From contig NZ_CP050145.1 in NCBI RefSeq assembly GCF_016767715.1, positions 4,997,178-5,061,177 on the forward strand: a DNA stretch of 64,000 bases, written 5' to 3'. A model generated the notes under the pieces. That model worked only from the letters and a program-made list of their open reading frames with translations, made no database searches and had not been told where the DNA came from. Shown piece by piece: positions 25,110 through 35,326 of this stretch. The DNA is from Mycobacteroides chelonae. GTDB taxonomy: Bacteria > Actinomycetota > Actinomycetes > Mycobacteriales > Mycobacteriaceae. The first letter of the stretch is position 1; the number at the start of each line of letters is the position of its first letter. The position numbers and the translations under genes were made by a program.

Positions 25110-25583
25110 ATGACCACTCTGGATGCCACTGATGCGAAGTTGTTACTCGCGCTCACGCAAACACCCCGCGCGTCCGGCGTGGAGCTGGCGCAGCGACTGA
25201 ATCTGTCCCGCAACACCGTGCAAGCGCGGCTGACCCGCTGGGACCAGCACGAGGCGCTGGCCGGTATCGACCACCAGATCGTGCCGCGCGCGATGGGTTA
25301 TCCCATGACGGCTTACGTCACCGCACGCATCGACCAACATCAGCTCAAGGGGATTGGCGTGGCGCTAGCCGACGTGCCGGAGGTGGTGCAGGTGCACGGT
25401 CTGGCGGGCGCGGACGATCTGATGATCAAGGTGGTGGCCGTCGACAGCGACGATCTATACCGAATCGCCGGGAACATCCTCGACATCCCCGGCATCACTC
25501 GTACGTCGATCGCGATCGCCATGCACGAGTTGGTGGCATTCCGGATGACGCCACTGCTGCGGCGCCTCGCCGGACAAGACTGA
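25110..25583 (+). CDS. bkdR: Lrp/AsnC-family transcriptional regulator
   Basis: The 157 residues have an N-terminal winged helix (about 1-60, with GVELAQRLNLSRNTVQARL) and a C-terminal RAM ligand domain (about 70-145, with VHGLAGADDLMIKV). Divergence from the bkd operon and the shared palindrome suggest it controls branched-chain amino acid catabolism and senses leucine, isoleucine or valine. ATG 25110 is preferred over upstream starts because of the promoter spacing and domain start. The symbol is by analogy only. Confidence 0.88.
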   Translation: MTTLDATDAKLLLALTQTPRASGVELAQRLNLSRNTVQARLTRWDQHEALAGIDHQIVPRAMGYPMTAYVTARIDQHQLKGIGVALADVPEVVQVHGLAGADDLMIKVVAVDSDDLYRIAGNILDIPGITRTSIAIAMHELVAFRMTPLLRRLAGQD

Positions 25584-25587
25584 GCGC

Positions 25588-26928
25588 TCAGCCCAGCCAG
25601 TCCAGAACCGCTGCAGCCGTCCAGGATTGCTGCATGCTGCCCAGCGGCGCACCGGTGAACGGTTCGTAGTACTCGGCGAAGGAGCCGTCGCCCGCCTGCC
25701 GTAAACCCTCCTGCCGGAGCAGGAACGCCCGTTCACTCCATCCACGCCGCTCGAACGCCCAACAGAACAGCCAGGTGAGCACCGGCCACACCGGGCCCCG
25801 CCAATACTCGCGCGGACGAAAGTCCCGGGATACCGGCGACGTCGACGGCACCAGTGCGTACCGCAGATCCGGGTGGCCGCAGAAACGTGGTCCTTCCAGC
25901 AGCCGCAGCAGCGCCAATTCCTGCGCACGCGGCAGCCCTCCGGATAGCAGCGGTGCGAACATGGCCACCGTGTCGGTCGCCACCCACTTGCCGGTCTTGA
26001 CGTCGAAATCCCTTGCGGCACCGCTACGTTCTTCTGTGGTGTCGATTACCCCGGCACGGAACCGCTCGGCCCAGCCGTGCAGTTCACGCACATCGGCTCG
26101 CGGGCGCGCGTGCTCCTCACCAATGGTGGCCAGTACCTCGCAGGCCACCGCGAAGATTGCCGAGACGAACACGTCTTCCATGACGAAGCTCATGACGTCC
26201 GGCAGCCGGGCATCGTCGTACCCCACCGACTTCATCTCTTCCAGCAGCCACAGATAGACGTCATACTCGGCATCCTTGGGGCGCTGCGAGGCGTCGGTGA
26301 TGATTGCGGTGTCCTCCCGCACATACGGCGGTAGCTCTCCGGGAACAACATTGGCGTACGCGCCATCCCAGCGCGGCGAGTTGTCCATTCCCGATTCCCA
26401 CCCGTGATAGAGGGTGATACGCCCGTGCTGGTTCTGATCGCGGGACTCGGCGAGCCACCGATGCCACCGCATCAGGTCTGCCCAGCGCCGGTCCAGGAAG
26501 GCTTCCGCGATGCCGCGCGCACTCCGGCCACGGCGGCGCGCATGATCTAAGATGCGCTGCACCGCTATGGCATGCACCGGTGGTTGGGTGATGCCCGATG
26601 TCTGGTAATTCGACGGTGCGTTCACCGCCAGTTCCGAGGTGCGCCAGCGCGCGGGTCCGGGAAAGTAGCCGTCGACCCCGTTCGCGAAGACGATGTGCGG
26701 GATCATCCCGTTGGCCCATTGCGCGGAAAGCAGGGTGTCCAATTCGGTGACGGCGCGTTCGACGCTCAGCGGCGCCAGACCGACCGCCACGAAAGCCGCG
26801 TCCCAGCTCCACATATGTGGGTACAACTTGGGGGCGGCACTGGTCATCGTCCCCCTGTCATTTCCCCTCAGCAGGTACGCCGCACGTGCGGCCAACTGCG
26901 TGGGGGTAAACATCGGGTGGGACGGCAT
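25588..26928 (-). CDS. ggh: Glucosylglycerate hydrolase (GH63)
   Basis: The 446 residues from ATG 26928 match the length of the characterised M. hassiacum GgH. The GH63-type (alpha/alpha)6 barrel pattern is seen, with MWSWDAAF and GWESGMDNSPRWDG near the active site. By my count Asp182 (in GMDNSP) and Glu419 (in SFAEYYEP) fall exactly where the catalytic acid and base of GgH lie. The enzyme releases glucose and glycerate from glucosylglycerate, a solute stored under nitrogen limitation and used on recovery. A further upstream open frame is not conserved. It converges with lrp, 4 bases apart. Confidence 0.9.
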   Translation of the reverse strand: MPSHPMFTPTQLAARAAYLLRGNDRGTMTSAAPKLYPHMWSWDAAFVAVGLAPLSVERAVTELDTLLSAQWANGMIPHIVFANGVDGYFPGPARWRTSELAVNAPSNYQTSGITQPPVHAIAVQRILDHARRRGRSARGIAEAFLDRRWADLMRWHRWLAESRDQNQHGRITLYHGWESGMDNSPRWDGAYANVVPGELPPYVREDTAIITDASQRPKDAEYDVYLWLLEEMKSVGYDDARLPDVMSFVMEDVFVSAIFAVACEVLATIGEEHARPRADVRELHGWAERFRAGVIDTTEERSGAARDFDVKTGKWVATDTVAMFAPLLSGGLPRAQELALLRLLEGPRFCGHPDLRYALVPSTSPVSRDFRPREYWRGPVWPVLTWLFCWAFERRGWSERAFLLRQEGLRQAGDGSFAEYYEPFTGAPLGSMQQSWTAAAVLDWLG

Positions 26929-26971
26929 CCGTCCATTGTGCGGCGTACCCGGCCATTCCCTCTCGCCGAAA

Positions 26972-27018
26972 GTCGACTTTTGGTGTGAAAGTGCGACTGG
27001 ACGCCGCCAAAAGTCGAC
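26972..27018. repeat. Inverted repeat between ggh and the SDR gene
   Basis: GTCGACTTTTGG (26972-26983) and CCAAAAGTCGAC (27007-27018) are exact inverted copies 23 bases apart, and the left part lies in a perfect palindrome AAAGTCGACTTT (26969-26980). It sits in the divergent promoter region and may be an operator, or a copy of a small dispersed repeat. Confidence 0.6.
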
Positions 27019-27035
27019 ATTCGACGGGAGGCGGC

Positions 27036-27048
27036 TAGCCTGGCGCGC
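27036..27048 (+). promoter_or_regulatory. Leaderless promoter of the SDR gene
   Basis: TAGCCT (27036-27041), a TAnnnT -10 motif, ends seven bases before the ATG at 27049. There is no ribosome binding site. Confidence 0.55.
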
Positions 27049-27714
27049 ATGCCCCTCGCTCTCATCACCGGCGCAAGCGGCGGTCTCGGTGCTGCCATCG
27101 CGCGTGCCCTGGCCCCCACCCACGCACTCCTGCTGGGAGGCCGCCCGTCCGCGCGACTAGATGCACTGGCCGATGAACTGCAGGCCACAGCATGGCCGGT
27201 GAACCTGGGCGATGAGAGCGCGTTGCTGGCGGCCACCGCCGGCATCGACGAACTCGATGTACTGGTGCACAACGCCGGGGTGTCCTATCCGGCGACGATC
27301 GCCGATTCGCAGTTGGCGGACTGGCGTAAGACCTTTGATGTCAACGTCTTAGCGCCGGTGGCACTGACCAAGGCCCTGCTTCCCGCTCTACGCGCGGCAC
27401 AGGGTGACGTGGTGTTCGTGAACTCCGGAGCGGGAATCAACGCGCACCCCGGCATCGGCTCGTACTCGGCGAGCAAGTTCGCATTGCGCGGCGTGGCCGA
27501 TGTGCTGCGGGCGGAGGAGCCGCTGCTGCGGGTGACCTCGATGCATCCCGGCCGGATCAGCACCCCGATGCAGCAGGAACTCACCGAACATGAAGGGCGC
27601 GTCTACAACCCGGATGAGTACATGCGTCCCGAGTCTGTCGCACAGTTGATCGTCGATGCCGTGCGGCTGCCGCGCGACGCGCGTGTGCACCAAATTGTGG
27701 TGCGGCAGAACTAG
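27049..27714 (+). CDS. Short-chain dehydrogenase/reductase
   Basis: The 221 residues contain [16 protein letters not shown], and the catalytic YSASK, with a shortened C-terminus for the SDR family (often about 250). The substrate is unknown. The stop codon shares the sequence CTAG with the stop of leuS on the opposite strand, so the two genes abut completely. It is divergent from ggh. Confidence 0.88.
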   Translation: MPLALITGASGGLGAAIARALAPTHALLLGGRPSARLDALADELQATAWPVNLGDESALLAATAGIDELDVLVHNAGVSYPATIADSQLADWRKTFDVNVLAPVALTKALLPALRAAQGDVVFVNSGAGINAHPGIGSYSASKFALRGVADVLRAEEPLLRVTSMHPGRISTPMQQELTEHEGRVYNPDEYMRPESVAQLIVDAVRLPRDARVHQIVVRQN

Positions 27715-30569
27715 ACGACCAGATTCACCATGCGCCCGGGCACCACGATGACCTTCTTCGGGGCAACGCCCGCCAGGAACTCCAGCACCTTCTCCTCGGC
27801 AAGGGCCGCCGCCTCGATATCGGCCGCCGGTGCGTCGGCAGCCACCGTGATCCGGCCGCGCACCTTGCCGTTGACCTGAATCGGGTATTCGACGGTGTCG
27901 GCCACCAGCCATCGCTCATCGAATCCCGGGAAGGGGCCGTGCGCCAAGGTCTCATCGCGTCCGAGCTGGCTCCACAGCTCCTCGGCCAGGTGCGGCGCCA
28001 GCGGAGCCAGCAACAGCACCAGCGGTTCCACCGCCGCACGCGGGGCACCCTCCGGGTACTCCTTGGTGAGGTGGTTGGTGTACTCGATCAACTTGGCTGC
28101 TGCGGTGTTATTGCGCAGAGCCGCATAGTCTTCGGTGACTCCGGCGATCGTCTTATGCAACGCCCGTAGGGTGTCCTCGCTCGTCAGGTCGCCTTCGGTG
28201 ACCCGGATCTTGCCGGTCTCCTCGTCGACCACCACGCGCCACACCCGCTGCAGGAACCGGTGCGCACCAACGACATCCTTTGTTGCCCACGGCCGCGACA
28301 ACTCCAGTGGACCCATCGACATCTCATACACCCGCAGGGTGTCCGCACCGTAGTTGTCACAGATGTCGTCCGGCGAGATCGAGTTCTTGAGGCTCTTACC
28401 GATCTTGCCGAACTCCTGCTTCACCTCGACTTTCCCGTCGGGACCGGGCCAGAAGAACGTTCCATTCTCCTCGACCACCTCGGCGGCGGGCACGTACATC
28501 CCGCGCGCATCCGTGTAGGCGTACGCCTGGATGTAGCCCTGGTTGAGCAGCCGCCGGTACGGCTCGCGGGAGCTGACATGTCCGAGGTCGTAAAGGACCT
28601 TGTGCCAGAACCTCGAGTAGAGCAGGTGCAGTACGGCGTGCTCCATGCCGCCGACATACAAGTCAACGCCCCCGGGATCGTCCGGGCCGTGCTCGGCCGG
28701 GCGCGGCCCCAGCCAGTAGGCCTCGTTCTCCTTGTCGCAGAACGCGTCCGCATTATCCGGGTCCGCGTAGCGCAGCTCGTACCACGAGCTGCCCGCCCAC
28801 TGCGGCATCACGTTGGTGTCGCGCGTGTACTGCTTGAGTCCGTCGCCCAGATCCAGCTCAACGTTGACCCAGTCGGTGGCCTTCGACAGCGGCGGCGACG
28901 GCACGCTCGATGCGTCGTCGGGATCGAAGGACACCGGTGCGTAGTCCTCGACCTCCGGCAGCTCGACGGGCAGCGCACCCTCACCCAGCGCGCGTGGTCG
29001 CCCGTCCTCGCCGTAGACGATTGGGAACGGCTCGCCCCAATAGCGCTGGCGTGCGAAAAGCCAATCGCGAAGCTTGTATTCGATACGCGGTTCGCCGCGG
29101 CCGTCCTGCACCAGCCGGCGCGTCACCTCGGCCTTGGCAGCGGCGACATCCAGCCCATTCAGGTAATTGGAGTTCACCAGCGGACCGTCGCCCGTGTACG
29201 CGGACTCGGTGATATCGCCACCGGAAATGACTTGCTGCACAGGCAAACCGAACGCATGCGCGAAGTCCCAGTCACGCTGGTCGTGGCCGGGCACCGCCAT
29301 GATGGCCCCGGTGCCGTAACCGAACAGCACGTAGTCGGCAATGAAGACCGGCACCGGCTTACCGCTCACCGGGTTGGTGGCGTAGGCGCCGGTGAATACG
29401 CCGGTCTTTTCTTTGTTCTCTTGACGTTCCAGGTCGCTCTTGGCGGCGATGGAGCGGCGATACTGCTCGATCGCCGCGCGCGGCGAATCCTGCCCGCCGG
29501 TCCAGCGCGCGTCCGTTCCCTCCGGCCAGGTGTCACCCGTCAGGCTGTCCACCAGTGGGTGCTCGGGTGCCAACACCATGTAGGTGGCGCCGAAGAGCGT
29601 GTCGGGCCGGGTGGTGAACACCTCGATATCGCCCACACCGGCGACAGCGAACAACACCGATGCACCCTGCGATCGACCGATCCAGTTGCGCTGCATGGTC
29701 TTGACCTTGTCGGGCCAGTCCAGGAATTCAAGATCGTCGATCAGCCTGTCAGCGTACGCGGTGATCCGCATCATCCACTGCCGCAACCGCTTACGGAAGA
29801 CCGGGAAGTTACCGCGCTCGCTGCGACCGTCCGAGGTGACCTCCTCGTTGGCCAGTACGGTACCCAGTCCCGGGCACCAGTTGACCACCGAATCCGATTG
29901 GTATACCAGGCGATACGAGTCGACCAGATCGGCGCGCGCGCCGTCGCTCAGCTCGCCCCATACCGTGCCGTCGGCCGGCGTACGCGCACCGGAATCGAAC
30001 TCGGCCACCAGCTCGTCGATCCGGCGAGCACGCTGGGCCTCGACGTCGTACCAGGCGTTGTAGATCTGCAGAAAAATCCACTGTGTCCACTTGTAGAAGT
30101 CGACGTCGGTGGTCGAGAAACTGCGGCGCGAGTCGTGGCCCAATCCGAGCCGGCCAAGCTGACGCTTGTAGTTGACGATGTTGGCCTCGGTACGGACCCG
30201 CGGGTGGGTACCGGTCTGCACCGCGTACTGCTCGGCCGGCAGACCGAACGCGTCGAACCCCAGCGCGTGCAGCACGTTGGCGCCACGCATCCGGTGGAAG
30301 CGGGCATATACGTCCGTCGCGATATAGCCCAGCGGATGTCCGACGTGCAGCCCGTCACCCGAGGGATACGGGAACATGTCCTGCACAAACATCTTGTCAG
30401 CGGGAATCGGCGTGCCATCGGCCGGTGCGAGTGAGCCCACCGGATTGGGTACGTGGAACGTGCCGCGGTCGGCCCAGCTCTGTTGCCAACGACGCTCGAT
30501 CTGCCCGGCGAGCTGCGCGGTGTAGCGATGCTCGGGGGTATCGGTGGCGTCTTGCTGGGCTTCAGTCAC
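27711..30569 (-). CDS. leuS: Leucyl-tRNA synthetase
   Basis: Class I synthetase of 952 residues that charges tRNA-Leu. It shows the HIGH-type motif HVGHP in the Rossmann fold near residue 78, an editing insertion, and KMSKS represented by KIGKSLKNS near residue 720, a variant seen in actinobacteria. The C-terminus ends with the tRNA-binding domain. It is convergent with the SDR gene and divergent from mtc28, as in Rv0040c-Rv0041. Confidence 0.97.
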   Translation of the reverse strand: MTEAQQDATDTPEHRYTAQLAGQIERRWQQSWADRGTFHVPNPVGSLAPADGTPIPADKMFVQDMFPYPSGDGLHVGHPLGYIATDVYARFHRMRGANVLHALGFDAFGLPAEQYAVQTGTHPRVRTEANIVNYKRQLGRLGLGHDSRRSFSTTDVDFYKWTQWIFLQIYNAWYDVEAQRARRIDELVAEFDSGARTPADGTVWGELSDGARADLVDSYRLVYQSDSVVNWCPGLGTVLANEEVTSDGRSERGNFPVFRKRLRQWMMRITAYADRLIDDLEFLDWPDKVKTMQRNWIGRSQGASVLFAVAGVGDIEVFTTRPDTLFGATYMVLAPEHPLVDSLTGDTWPEGTDARWTGGQDSPRAAIEQYRRSIAAKSDLERQENKEKTGVFTGAYATNPVSGKPVPVFIADYVLFGYGTGAIMAVPGHDQRDWDFAHAFGLPVQQVISGGDITESAYTGDGPLVNSNYLNGLDVAAAKAEVTRRLVQDGRGEPRIEYKLRDWLFARQRYWGEPFPIVYGEDGRPRALGEGALPVELPEVEDYAPVSFDPDDASSVPSPPLSKATDWVNVELDLGDGLKQYTRDTNVMPQWAGSSWYELRYADPDNADAFCDKENEAYWLGPRPAEHGPDDPGGVDLYVGGMEHAVLHLLYSRFWHKVLYDLGHVSSREPYRRLLNQGYIQAYAYTDARGMYVPAAEVVEENGTFFWPGPDGKVEVKQEFGKIGKSLKNSISPDDICDNYGADTLRVYEMSMGPLELSRPWATKDVVGAHRFLQRVWRVVVDEETGKIRVTEGDLTSEDTLRALHKTIAGVTEDYAALRNNTAAAKLIEYTNHLTKEYPEGAPRAAVEPLVLLLAPLAPHLAEELWSQLGRDETLAHGPFPGFDERWLVADTVEYPIQVNGKVRGRITVAADAPAADIEAAALAEEKVLEFLAGVAPKKVIVVPGRMVNLVV

Positions 30570-30816
30570 GCATCAAGGGTAAATGCGGCAGCTCAGCGAA
30601 CAGAAATCGCCGGTTTGGCGACGAGAGTTAATCACTCTGGTCACAATCCGGCCACTTCCGGGGGTGTCCGGGGTGCTTTCTCAGCTGCGCTTATTAACTT
30701 CGGGACCGCTACAACCGAGAGCCCACTGTCGACATAGCGGTCGGCGTGCCCGCGCCCACGGTTGTCGTCCACAACTCACACACCACGCATTGGACAGAGC
30801 CGGAAGGACAGAGAAG

Positions 30817-31797
30817 GTGACGACCACACGGTATTCAGTCAGGTTCGCGGCGGCCACGGCCTCCGTCACGGCACTGCTCGCCGGGACCACCGCCATCGCA
30901 CTGGCGGACCCACAGCCGGCGCCTCCAGCACCGGTGGCCACTCCGAACGCAGCCACCTCGGCACCCATCCCACCGGCGGCGGCCCCCAACGCCCCCGCCA
31001 CCCCGAACGCCGCCGTTCCGGCGACCGCACCGACCGCGTCGACGAACCCCCTCCAGCCCGCCCCGCCGATCAACGGGGTCGCGCCCGCCGCCGACGGCAC
31101 GCTCACGGAGTTCTTCGCTTCCAAGAACGTCAAGCTGGAGCCGCTGACCAAGAACAGCCATGGGGCACCGCGCGTCAGCATCCCAATTCCGGCGAACTGG
31201 GCGAACGTGCCAGATCCCAACGTTCCCAACGCGTACCAGGTGATCGTGAGCAAGGCCAACGGCACCGGGCTGTACCAGTCCAACGCGCAGGTCACGATGA
31301 GCAAGCTCGTCGGCGAGTTCGACACCAATGAGGCCGTTTCGCACGGCCCCGTCGAGGTCAAAACACTGCAGGGCTGGCAGCCGACCGACGCCTCGCTGGT
31401 CACCTATCAGGGCTTCCCCTCTTCGATCGTGGAAGGCACCTTCCGGCAAGACGGTGAAACCCTCAACACCTCGCGGCGCTCCGTGATCATCACGCAGGGC
31501 AAGGACCGGTACCTGGTTCAGCTGGCCGTCACCACGACAGTCGGAAACGCCATCTCCGAGGCTCCTGCCACCGACCTCATCGTCAACGGCCTGCGCTTCG
31601 GCGAAGGCGCCCCGGTCACCGCCCCGGTAGCCGACCCCAACGCGCTCGCCGATCCGGATGCGCTGCCCGCGGCACCCGTAACCCCTGCTCCGGGCACCGA
31701 CCCCAACGCTCCGGCTGCGCCGGCGCCGGGAGTCCCGGGGCTGCCACCGCTGCCCACCCTGCCCCCGCTGGTGCCGCCGGCACCGCCCGCGGCATAA
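30817..31797 (+). CDS. mtc28: Proline/alanine-rich secreted protein Mtc28
   Basis: The 326 residues start at GTG 30817, behind GGAAGGACAGAGAAG; the frame is open earlier but not convincing. A signal peptide (about 1-31, ending near ALADP) is followed by a Pro/Ala/Thr-rich segment (about 32-90). A folded LpqN/LpqT-like domain follows, then a C-terminal Pro-rich tail. This is the layout of Rv0040c, a secreted antigen. The function is unknown; the family is linked to lipid and envelope metabolism. Confidence 0.88.
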   Translation: MTTTRYSVRFAAATASVTALLAGTTAIALADPQPAPPAPVATPNAATSAPIPPAAAPNAPATPNAAVPATAPTASTNPLQPAPPINGVAPAADGTLTEFFASKNVKLEPLTKNSHGAPRVSIPIPANWANVPDPNVPNAYQVIVSKANGTGLYQSNAQVTMSKLVGEFDTNEAVSHGPVEVKTLQGWQPTDASLVTYQGFPSSIVEGTFRQDGETLNTSRRSVIITQGKDRYLVQLAVTTTVGNAISEAPATDLIVNGLRFGEGAPVTAPVADPNALADPDALPAAPVTPAPGTDPNAPAAPAPGVPGLPPLPTLPPLVPPAPPAA

Positions 31798-31815
31798 GCG
31801 CACTCCCGTCCCGCT

Positions 31816-31827
31816 TAAACTGAGCGG
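31816..31827 (+). promoter_or_regulatory. Possible leaderless promoter before the Rv0039c-like gene
   Basis: TAAACT (31816-31821) lies six bases before the GTG at 31828, and no ribosome binding site is present. It is 19 bases beyond the mtc28 stop. Confidence 0.45.
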
Positions 31828-32193
31828 GTGCTGATCGCCGCCATCGTGACCATTGCCCTCGCCGGGCTGCTGGGCGCGCTGTCGGCGGCGGCGTTTCTGC
31901 GGGCACCACACGGCAGCCCTCAGCGCATGCTCGCGCCCGCGCAGGCCGCGGCCGCGCTGATTCTCGCGGCGGGCGCGCTCGCAGCCTTATTTGGTTCCAC
32001 CGCAATCGGTTTGGTGGGACTGATGGTGTGCGGCGCGGCCGCCATCGTGACGGTGGGTGCGGCCGCCTGGCAGGTGGCGCGCTACACCACCGCCGCACAA
32101 CAGATGTCGTCCTCGGGCGGCGGATGCGGCAGTTCCTGCGGCGGATGCCCCAGCGCGGGGCGGGCCGACTCCTCGGTGTGCGCTCGGCCCTGA
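31828..32193 (+). CDS. Small membrane protein (Rv0039c-like)
   Basis: The 121 residues contain three predicted transmembrane helices (about 1-25, 38-57, 62-80) and a Cys/Gly/Ser-rich tail with GGGCGSSCGGCPS. The tail could bind metal or form disulphides. Position after mtc28 matches Rv0039c of M. tuberculosis. The function is unknown. Confidence 0.7.
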   Translation: MLIAAIVTIALAGLLGALSAAAFLRAPHGSPQRMLAPAQAAAALILAAGALAALFGSTAIGLVGLMVCGAAAIVTVGAAAWQVARYTTAAQQMSSSGGGCGSSCGGCPSAGRADSSVCARP

Positions 32194-32319
32194 CGTGTCC
32201 AATCTTTAGACACCGCGGCGCTACCTCGTCTGAATGTGATCCGTATTCGCCCATGTCGACCCATTTTTTGGTGTTATGTTCCCGGGCACTCGTAGACAGG
32301 CGTGGTCAGAAAGGGAGCC

Positions 32320-33696
32320 GTGAAAGACACCAAGCAGATGGTGAAGTTCATCCTCGTTGGTGTTCTCACGCTCGCCTCCGCTATCGCCGCGTACATCTAT
32401 CGCGACGATCAGCTGATCGTGGACCTGCTCACGGTGCCGTTGTTCACCGGCATCATCGGCTACATCACCAACTGGACCGGCGTGCTGATGCTGTTCGCAC
32501 CCTTGCGTTTCTACGGCTGGCGCATCCCCGGGCTGCGCACTCTGTACGCGTTCCTGCCCCGGCGAGTACAGGTGATCCCCGCCATCACCTCCGACGGGCG
32601 ATTCGGGTGGCAGGGCATCGTGCCATCACGCGCGGAGAAGATGGCCAGCATCGCCGTCGACAAGAGCCTTGCCAAGCTCGGTAGCATCTCGGACTTCTAC
32701 GAGCAGCTCGAACCGGACCTCATAGCCAATCACCTTGCACTGATTGCCAAATCAGAGATTCGCAGCGTCATCACCAAGATCATGGAGCGGGAGGACCCGC
32801 AGCTGTGGCACAACCTGCCGCCGGCCCTGCGGGAGATGATGTTCAAGCGCATCGAGAATCAGCTGCCGCAGATCGTCAAGAACATGACCGATCAAATCGG
32901 CGAGAACATCGGGCAACTCGTCGACGCCAAGCTGATGATCATCCGGTACCTCACCGCTCATCCCAAGCTGCTCAACGACATATTCCGGACCATGGGGCAC
33001 AAGGAACTGCAGTTCATGCAGAACTTCGGCTTCTACTTCGGCTATCCCATGGGCTTCGTACTCGTGGCGATCCTGCACTCGGTTCCGCACCACTGGTGGA
33101 CTCCATGGATCGTGCTGCCGCTCGGCGGCATCATCATCGGGTACATCGTCAATTACCTCGGCATCACCATGATTTTCGAACCCGTCCATCCCAACAAGTG
33201 GGTGCCGTGGCGCCAGGGCCTGTTCATCAAGCGCAAGTCGGAGATCTCCGAGGAGTACGCGCGCACCATCTCCGAGAACGTCATCACCCTGGAAAACATC
33301 GGCAACGAGATGCTCAACGGGCCGCGGTCGGACCGCACCAGACAAATGCTGGCCGACGGCATCCGGCCGGCACTGGAGCAAGCACTCGGGCCCGCACGGC
33401 GCGCCATCCGGGTAGCCGTCGGCCGGCGCCAATACGACCAGATCACCGAATCGGTCACCATCGAGGCAACCGGCTTTGCGCCCCTTGCGTTTTCCGACCC
33501 CGAGTTCAACAAGCAACGCCAAGGCAAGATCGGCGCCTTCGTCTCGACCCAGATGCACAAGCTCTCACTCGACGATTTCAACGAGTTGCTGCGCTCGGCG
33601 GTCAAACAGGACGAGTGGTTGCTGTTCGTGCACGGTGCGGTCCTCGGCGCGGCCGGCGGCCTGGCGCACCTGCTGATCTTCCCGCCAGCGGGGTGA
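32320..33696 (+). CDS. DUF445 family membrane protein
   Basis: The 458 residues start at GTG 32320, chosen for the AGAAAGGGAG site; an upstream GTG at 32302 lacks one. The protein has N-terminal helices with GIIGYITNWTGVLML, a long cytoplasmic helical middle, another pair of helices with IIIGYIVNYLGI, and a C-terminal segment. The repeated GYxxN motif defines DUF445/YheB-like proteins. The function is unknown. Confidence 0.85.
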   Translation: MKDTKQMVKFILVGVLTLASAIAAYIYRDDQLIVDLLTVPLFTGIIGYITNWTGVLMLFAPLRFYGWRIPGLRTLYAFLPRRVQVIPAITSDGRFGWQGIVPSRAEKMASIAVDKSLAKLGSISDFYEQLEPDLIANHLALIAKSEIRSVITKIMEREDPQLWHNLPPALREMMFKRIENQLPQIVKNMTDQIGENIGQLVDAKLMIIRYLTAHPKLLNDIFRTMGHKELQFMQNFGFYFGYPMGFVLVAILHSVPHHWWTPWIVLPLGGIIIGYIVNYLGITMIFEPVHPNKWVPWRQGLFIKRKSEISEEYARTISENVITLENIGNEMLNGPRSDRTRQMLADGIRPALEQALGPARRAIRVAVGRRQYDQITESVTIEATGFAPLAFSDPEFNKQRQGKIGAFVSTQMHKLSLDDFNELLRSAVKQDEWLLFVHGAVLGAAGGLAHLLIFPPAG

Positions 33697-33732
33697 CACG
33701 TGACCCGAATCGACCTGACAAGATGATGCCCG

Positions 33733-34569
33733 ATGACCGATAACACGCCCGTTCCCGCGCACAACAATCGTGAGCTCCGGCCCGATCGCGTGGTCCAAGG
33801 GGTCGCGATGCTGGCCGCGAAAACCTGGTGGCGCGGGGTGAAGTGGTCGGCCGATATCGCCACCACCACCGGCACCAAGATCATCGACGATGTGCGGGCG
33901 GGCCGCTCGGCCACCGACATAGCCCTGTCGGCCACCGAGCATGTGCTGGGCGCCGTGCGCGACGCGCTGCAGCTGCCGGCCAACGATTCCGCAGGGATCA
34001 CTCTCGCCAAACCGCAACGGCCCGCCCCGTCGCGGGTCACCATCGACATCACCGAGTCCGGCTCCGCCGACTGCGATGAACTGCGCCGGCGCGGTGCCGA
34101 ATTGCTGCGGCGTTCAGCCGATGTCACCGACGTAGAGGACACCCATCCGGCCTACGCGCGGATTATCAATCAGCTGGCACCCGATGAGGCGCGCATCCTG
34201 CGGTTCCTGGCCGCGCACGGCGCGCAACCGGTGGTGGACGTCCGTACCAGCCGCCCGTTCGATGTCGGCTCGGAGATGATCGCCGAGGGCCTCTCGATGG
34301 TGGCCGAACGCTCCGGCTGCCGCTACACCGACCGCAACAACGCCTACACCAACAATCTGGTACGGCTCGGCCTGGTCCGGGCGTCTCCGGAATCAGTTGC
34401 TGCCGAGCGTTATCAGGTGTTGGAGGTACAACCGGACGTGGTGGCGGCCTGCCGCCGGGCGGGCCGTGCGCATAAGACCGTTCGCCGCAGCATCCACCTG
34501 ACGCCGTTCGGTGAGGACTTCTGCCGGGCGGTCATCCCCTCCGATCCGTCGGTGGGCGACGACCTGTAG
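33733..34569 (+). CDS. Abi-alpha (DUF4393) domain protein
   Basis: The 278-residue soluble protein carries, near its middle, HPAYARIINQLAPDEARILRFLAAHG followed by a G-rich strand, the pattern of the Abi-alpha family (DUF4393). The family was named from abortive phage infection proteins, but here the gene sits in a conserved mycobacterial block. A defensive role is therefore only a possibility. It follows the DUF445 gene by 36 bases and may be co-transcribed with it. Confidence 0.75.
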   Translation: MTDNTPVPAHNNRELRPDRVVQGVAMLAAKTWWRGVKWSADIATTTGTKIIDDVRAGRSATDIALSATEHVLGAVRDALQLPANDSAGITLAKPQRPAPSRVTIDITESGSADCDELRRRGAELLRRSADVTDVEDTHPAYARIINQLAPDEARILRFLAAHGAQPVVDVRTSRPFDVGSEMIAEGLSMVAERSGCRYTDRNNAYTNNLVRLGLVRASPESVAAERYQVLEVQPDVVAACRRAGRAHKTVRRSIHLTPFGEDFCRAVIPSDPSVGDDL

Positions 34570-34571
34570 GC

Positions 34572-35198
34572 CTAGTTTCGGCTCACGTCGATGGGGTGCG
34601 TCGCCAACAGCGACAACGGCAACGGCTGACGACGCAGCACCCTTGCCCACAAGTCACCACTGACATCGGTGAGCACATCGGACGGCAGCGCGGACAACAC
34701 GATCCAGTCGTCGCGCTCGACCTCACCCTCGAGCTGGCCGATCGTCCACCCCGAATAGCCCGCGAAGACCCGGATGCCCTCCACCAGCGGGGCGATGTCC
34801 TCGGGCTCGGCATCCAGATCAACCATGGCCATGCGGCCCGCCACGTGACGCAGACCCTTCACACCGTCGATGCTGACACCGGCCCGCAGGGTCGCCAGGC
34901 ACAGGGCCGCATCGCGTTTGACCGGCCCGCCGATGAACATCGTCTTCGGCTTGCCGGCGAGCTTGGCCCACTGCGGCAACACGTTGTACACGGCGGTTTC
35001 GCTCGGACGGTTGAGGACCACACCCAAGGTGCCGCCGTCGTTGTGCTCCACGATGAAGATCACGCTGCGCCGAAACGTCGGCTCAAACAGATTGGTGTTG
35101 GCGACCAGCAAGGTGCCCGCCCGCAGACGGTGTGCGGGCGGCGCCATATAACCCTCGCCATATGCCTCGCCCTCATCGGGCTCGTCCCCGTGCGCCAC
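34572..35198 (-). CDS. YqgE/AlgH family protein (Rv0038 homologue)
   Basis: The 208 residues carry the DUF179 pattern: AGTLLVANTNLFEPTFRRSVIFI, a GTLGVVLNRPS turn, FIGGPV and a late GYSGWTIGQLEGE. The function is poorly defined. It is convergent with the Abi-alpha gene and divergent from the MFS transporter, as Rv0038 is to Rv0037c. The start is GTG 35198. Confidence 0.93.
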   Translation of the reverse strand: MAHGDEPDEGEAYGEGYMAPPAHRLRAGTLLVANTNLFEPTFRRSVIFIVEHNDGGTLGVVLNRPSETAVYNVLPQWAKLAGKPKTMFIGGPVKRDAALCLATLRAGVSIDGVKGLRHVAGRMAMVDLDAEPEDIAPLVEGIRVFAGYSGWTIGQLEGEVERDDWIVLSALPSDVLTDVSGDLWARVLRRQPLPLSLLATHPIDVSRN

Positions 35199-35326
35199 CT
35201 GAACATCATGACACCGTTTGCCGTTTCATGACTTGTGCTCGGCCAACCGCTACACATTTGTAGTGTGGGCGTAAGCGCTCCGCCCTTTTTCCCGTAGCCC
35301 GATCCAGACATACGAAAGCGACTCAC

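Noticed and set aside
28260..30434. 724-codon plus-strand open frame
   Set aside because: Antisense to leuS, which has complete synthetase motifs; the product is low-complexity and unrecognisable.
30835..31911. 358-codon minus-strand open frame across mtc28
   Set aside because: Composition is Arg/Gly-rich shadow; mtc28 has a signal peptide and conserved place beside leuS.
33733..34569. Abi-alpha gene as a dedicated phage defence island
   Set aside because: It lies in a conserved mycobacterial block with no defence partners, so only the domain name hints at defence.
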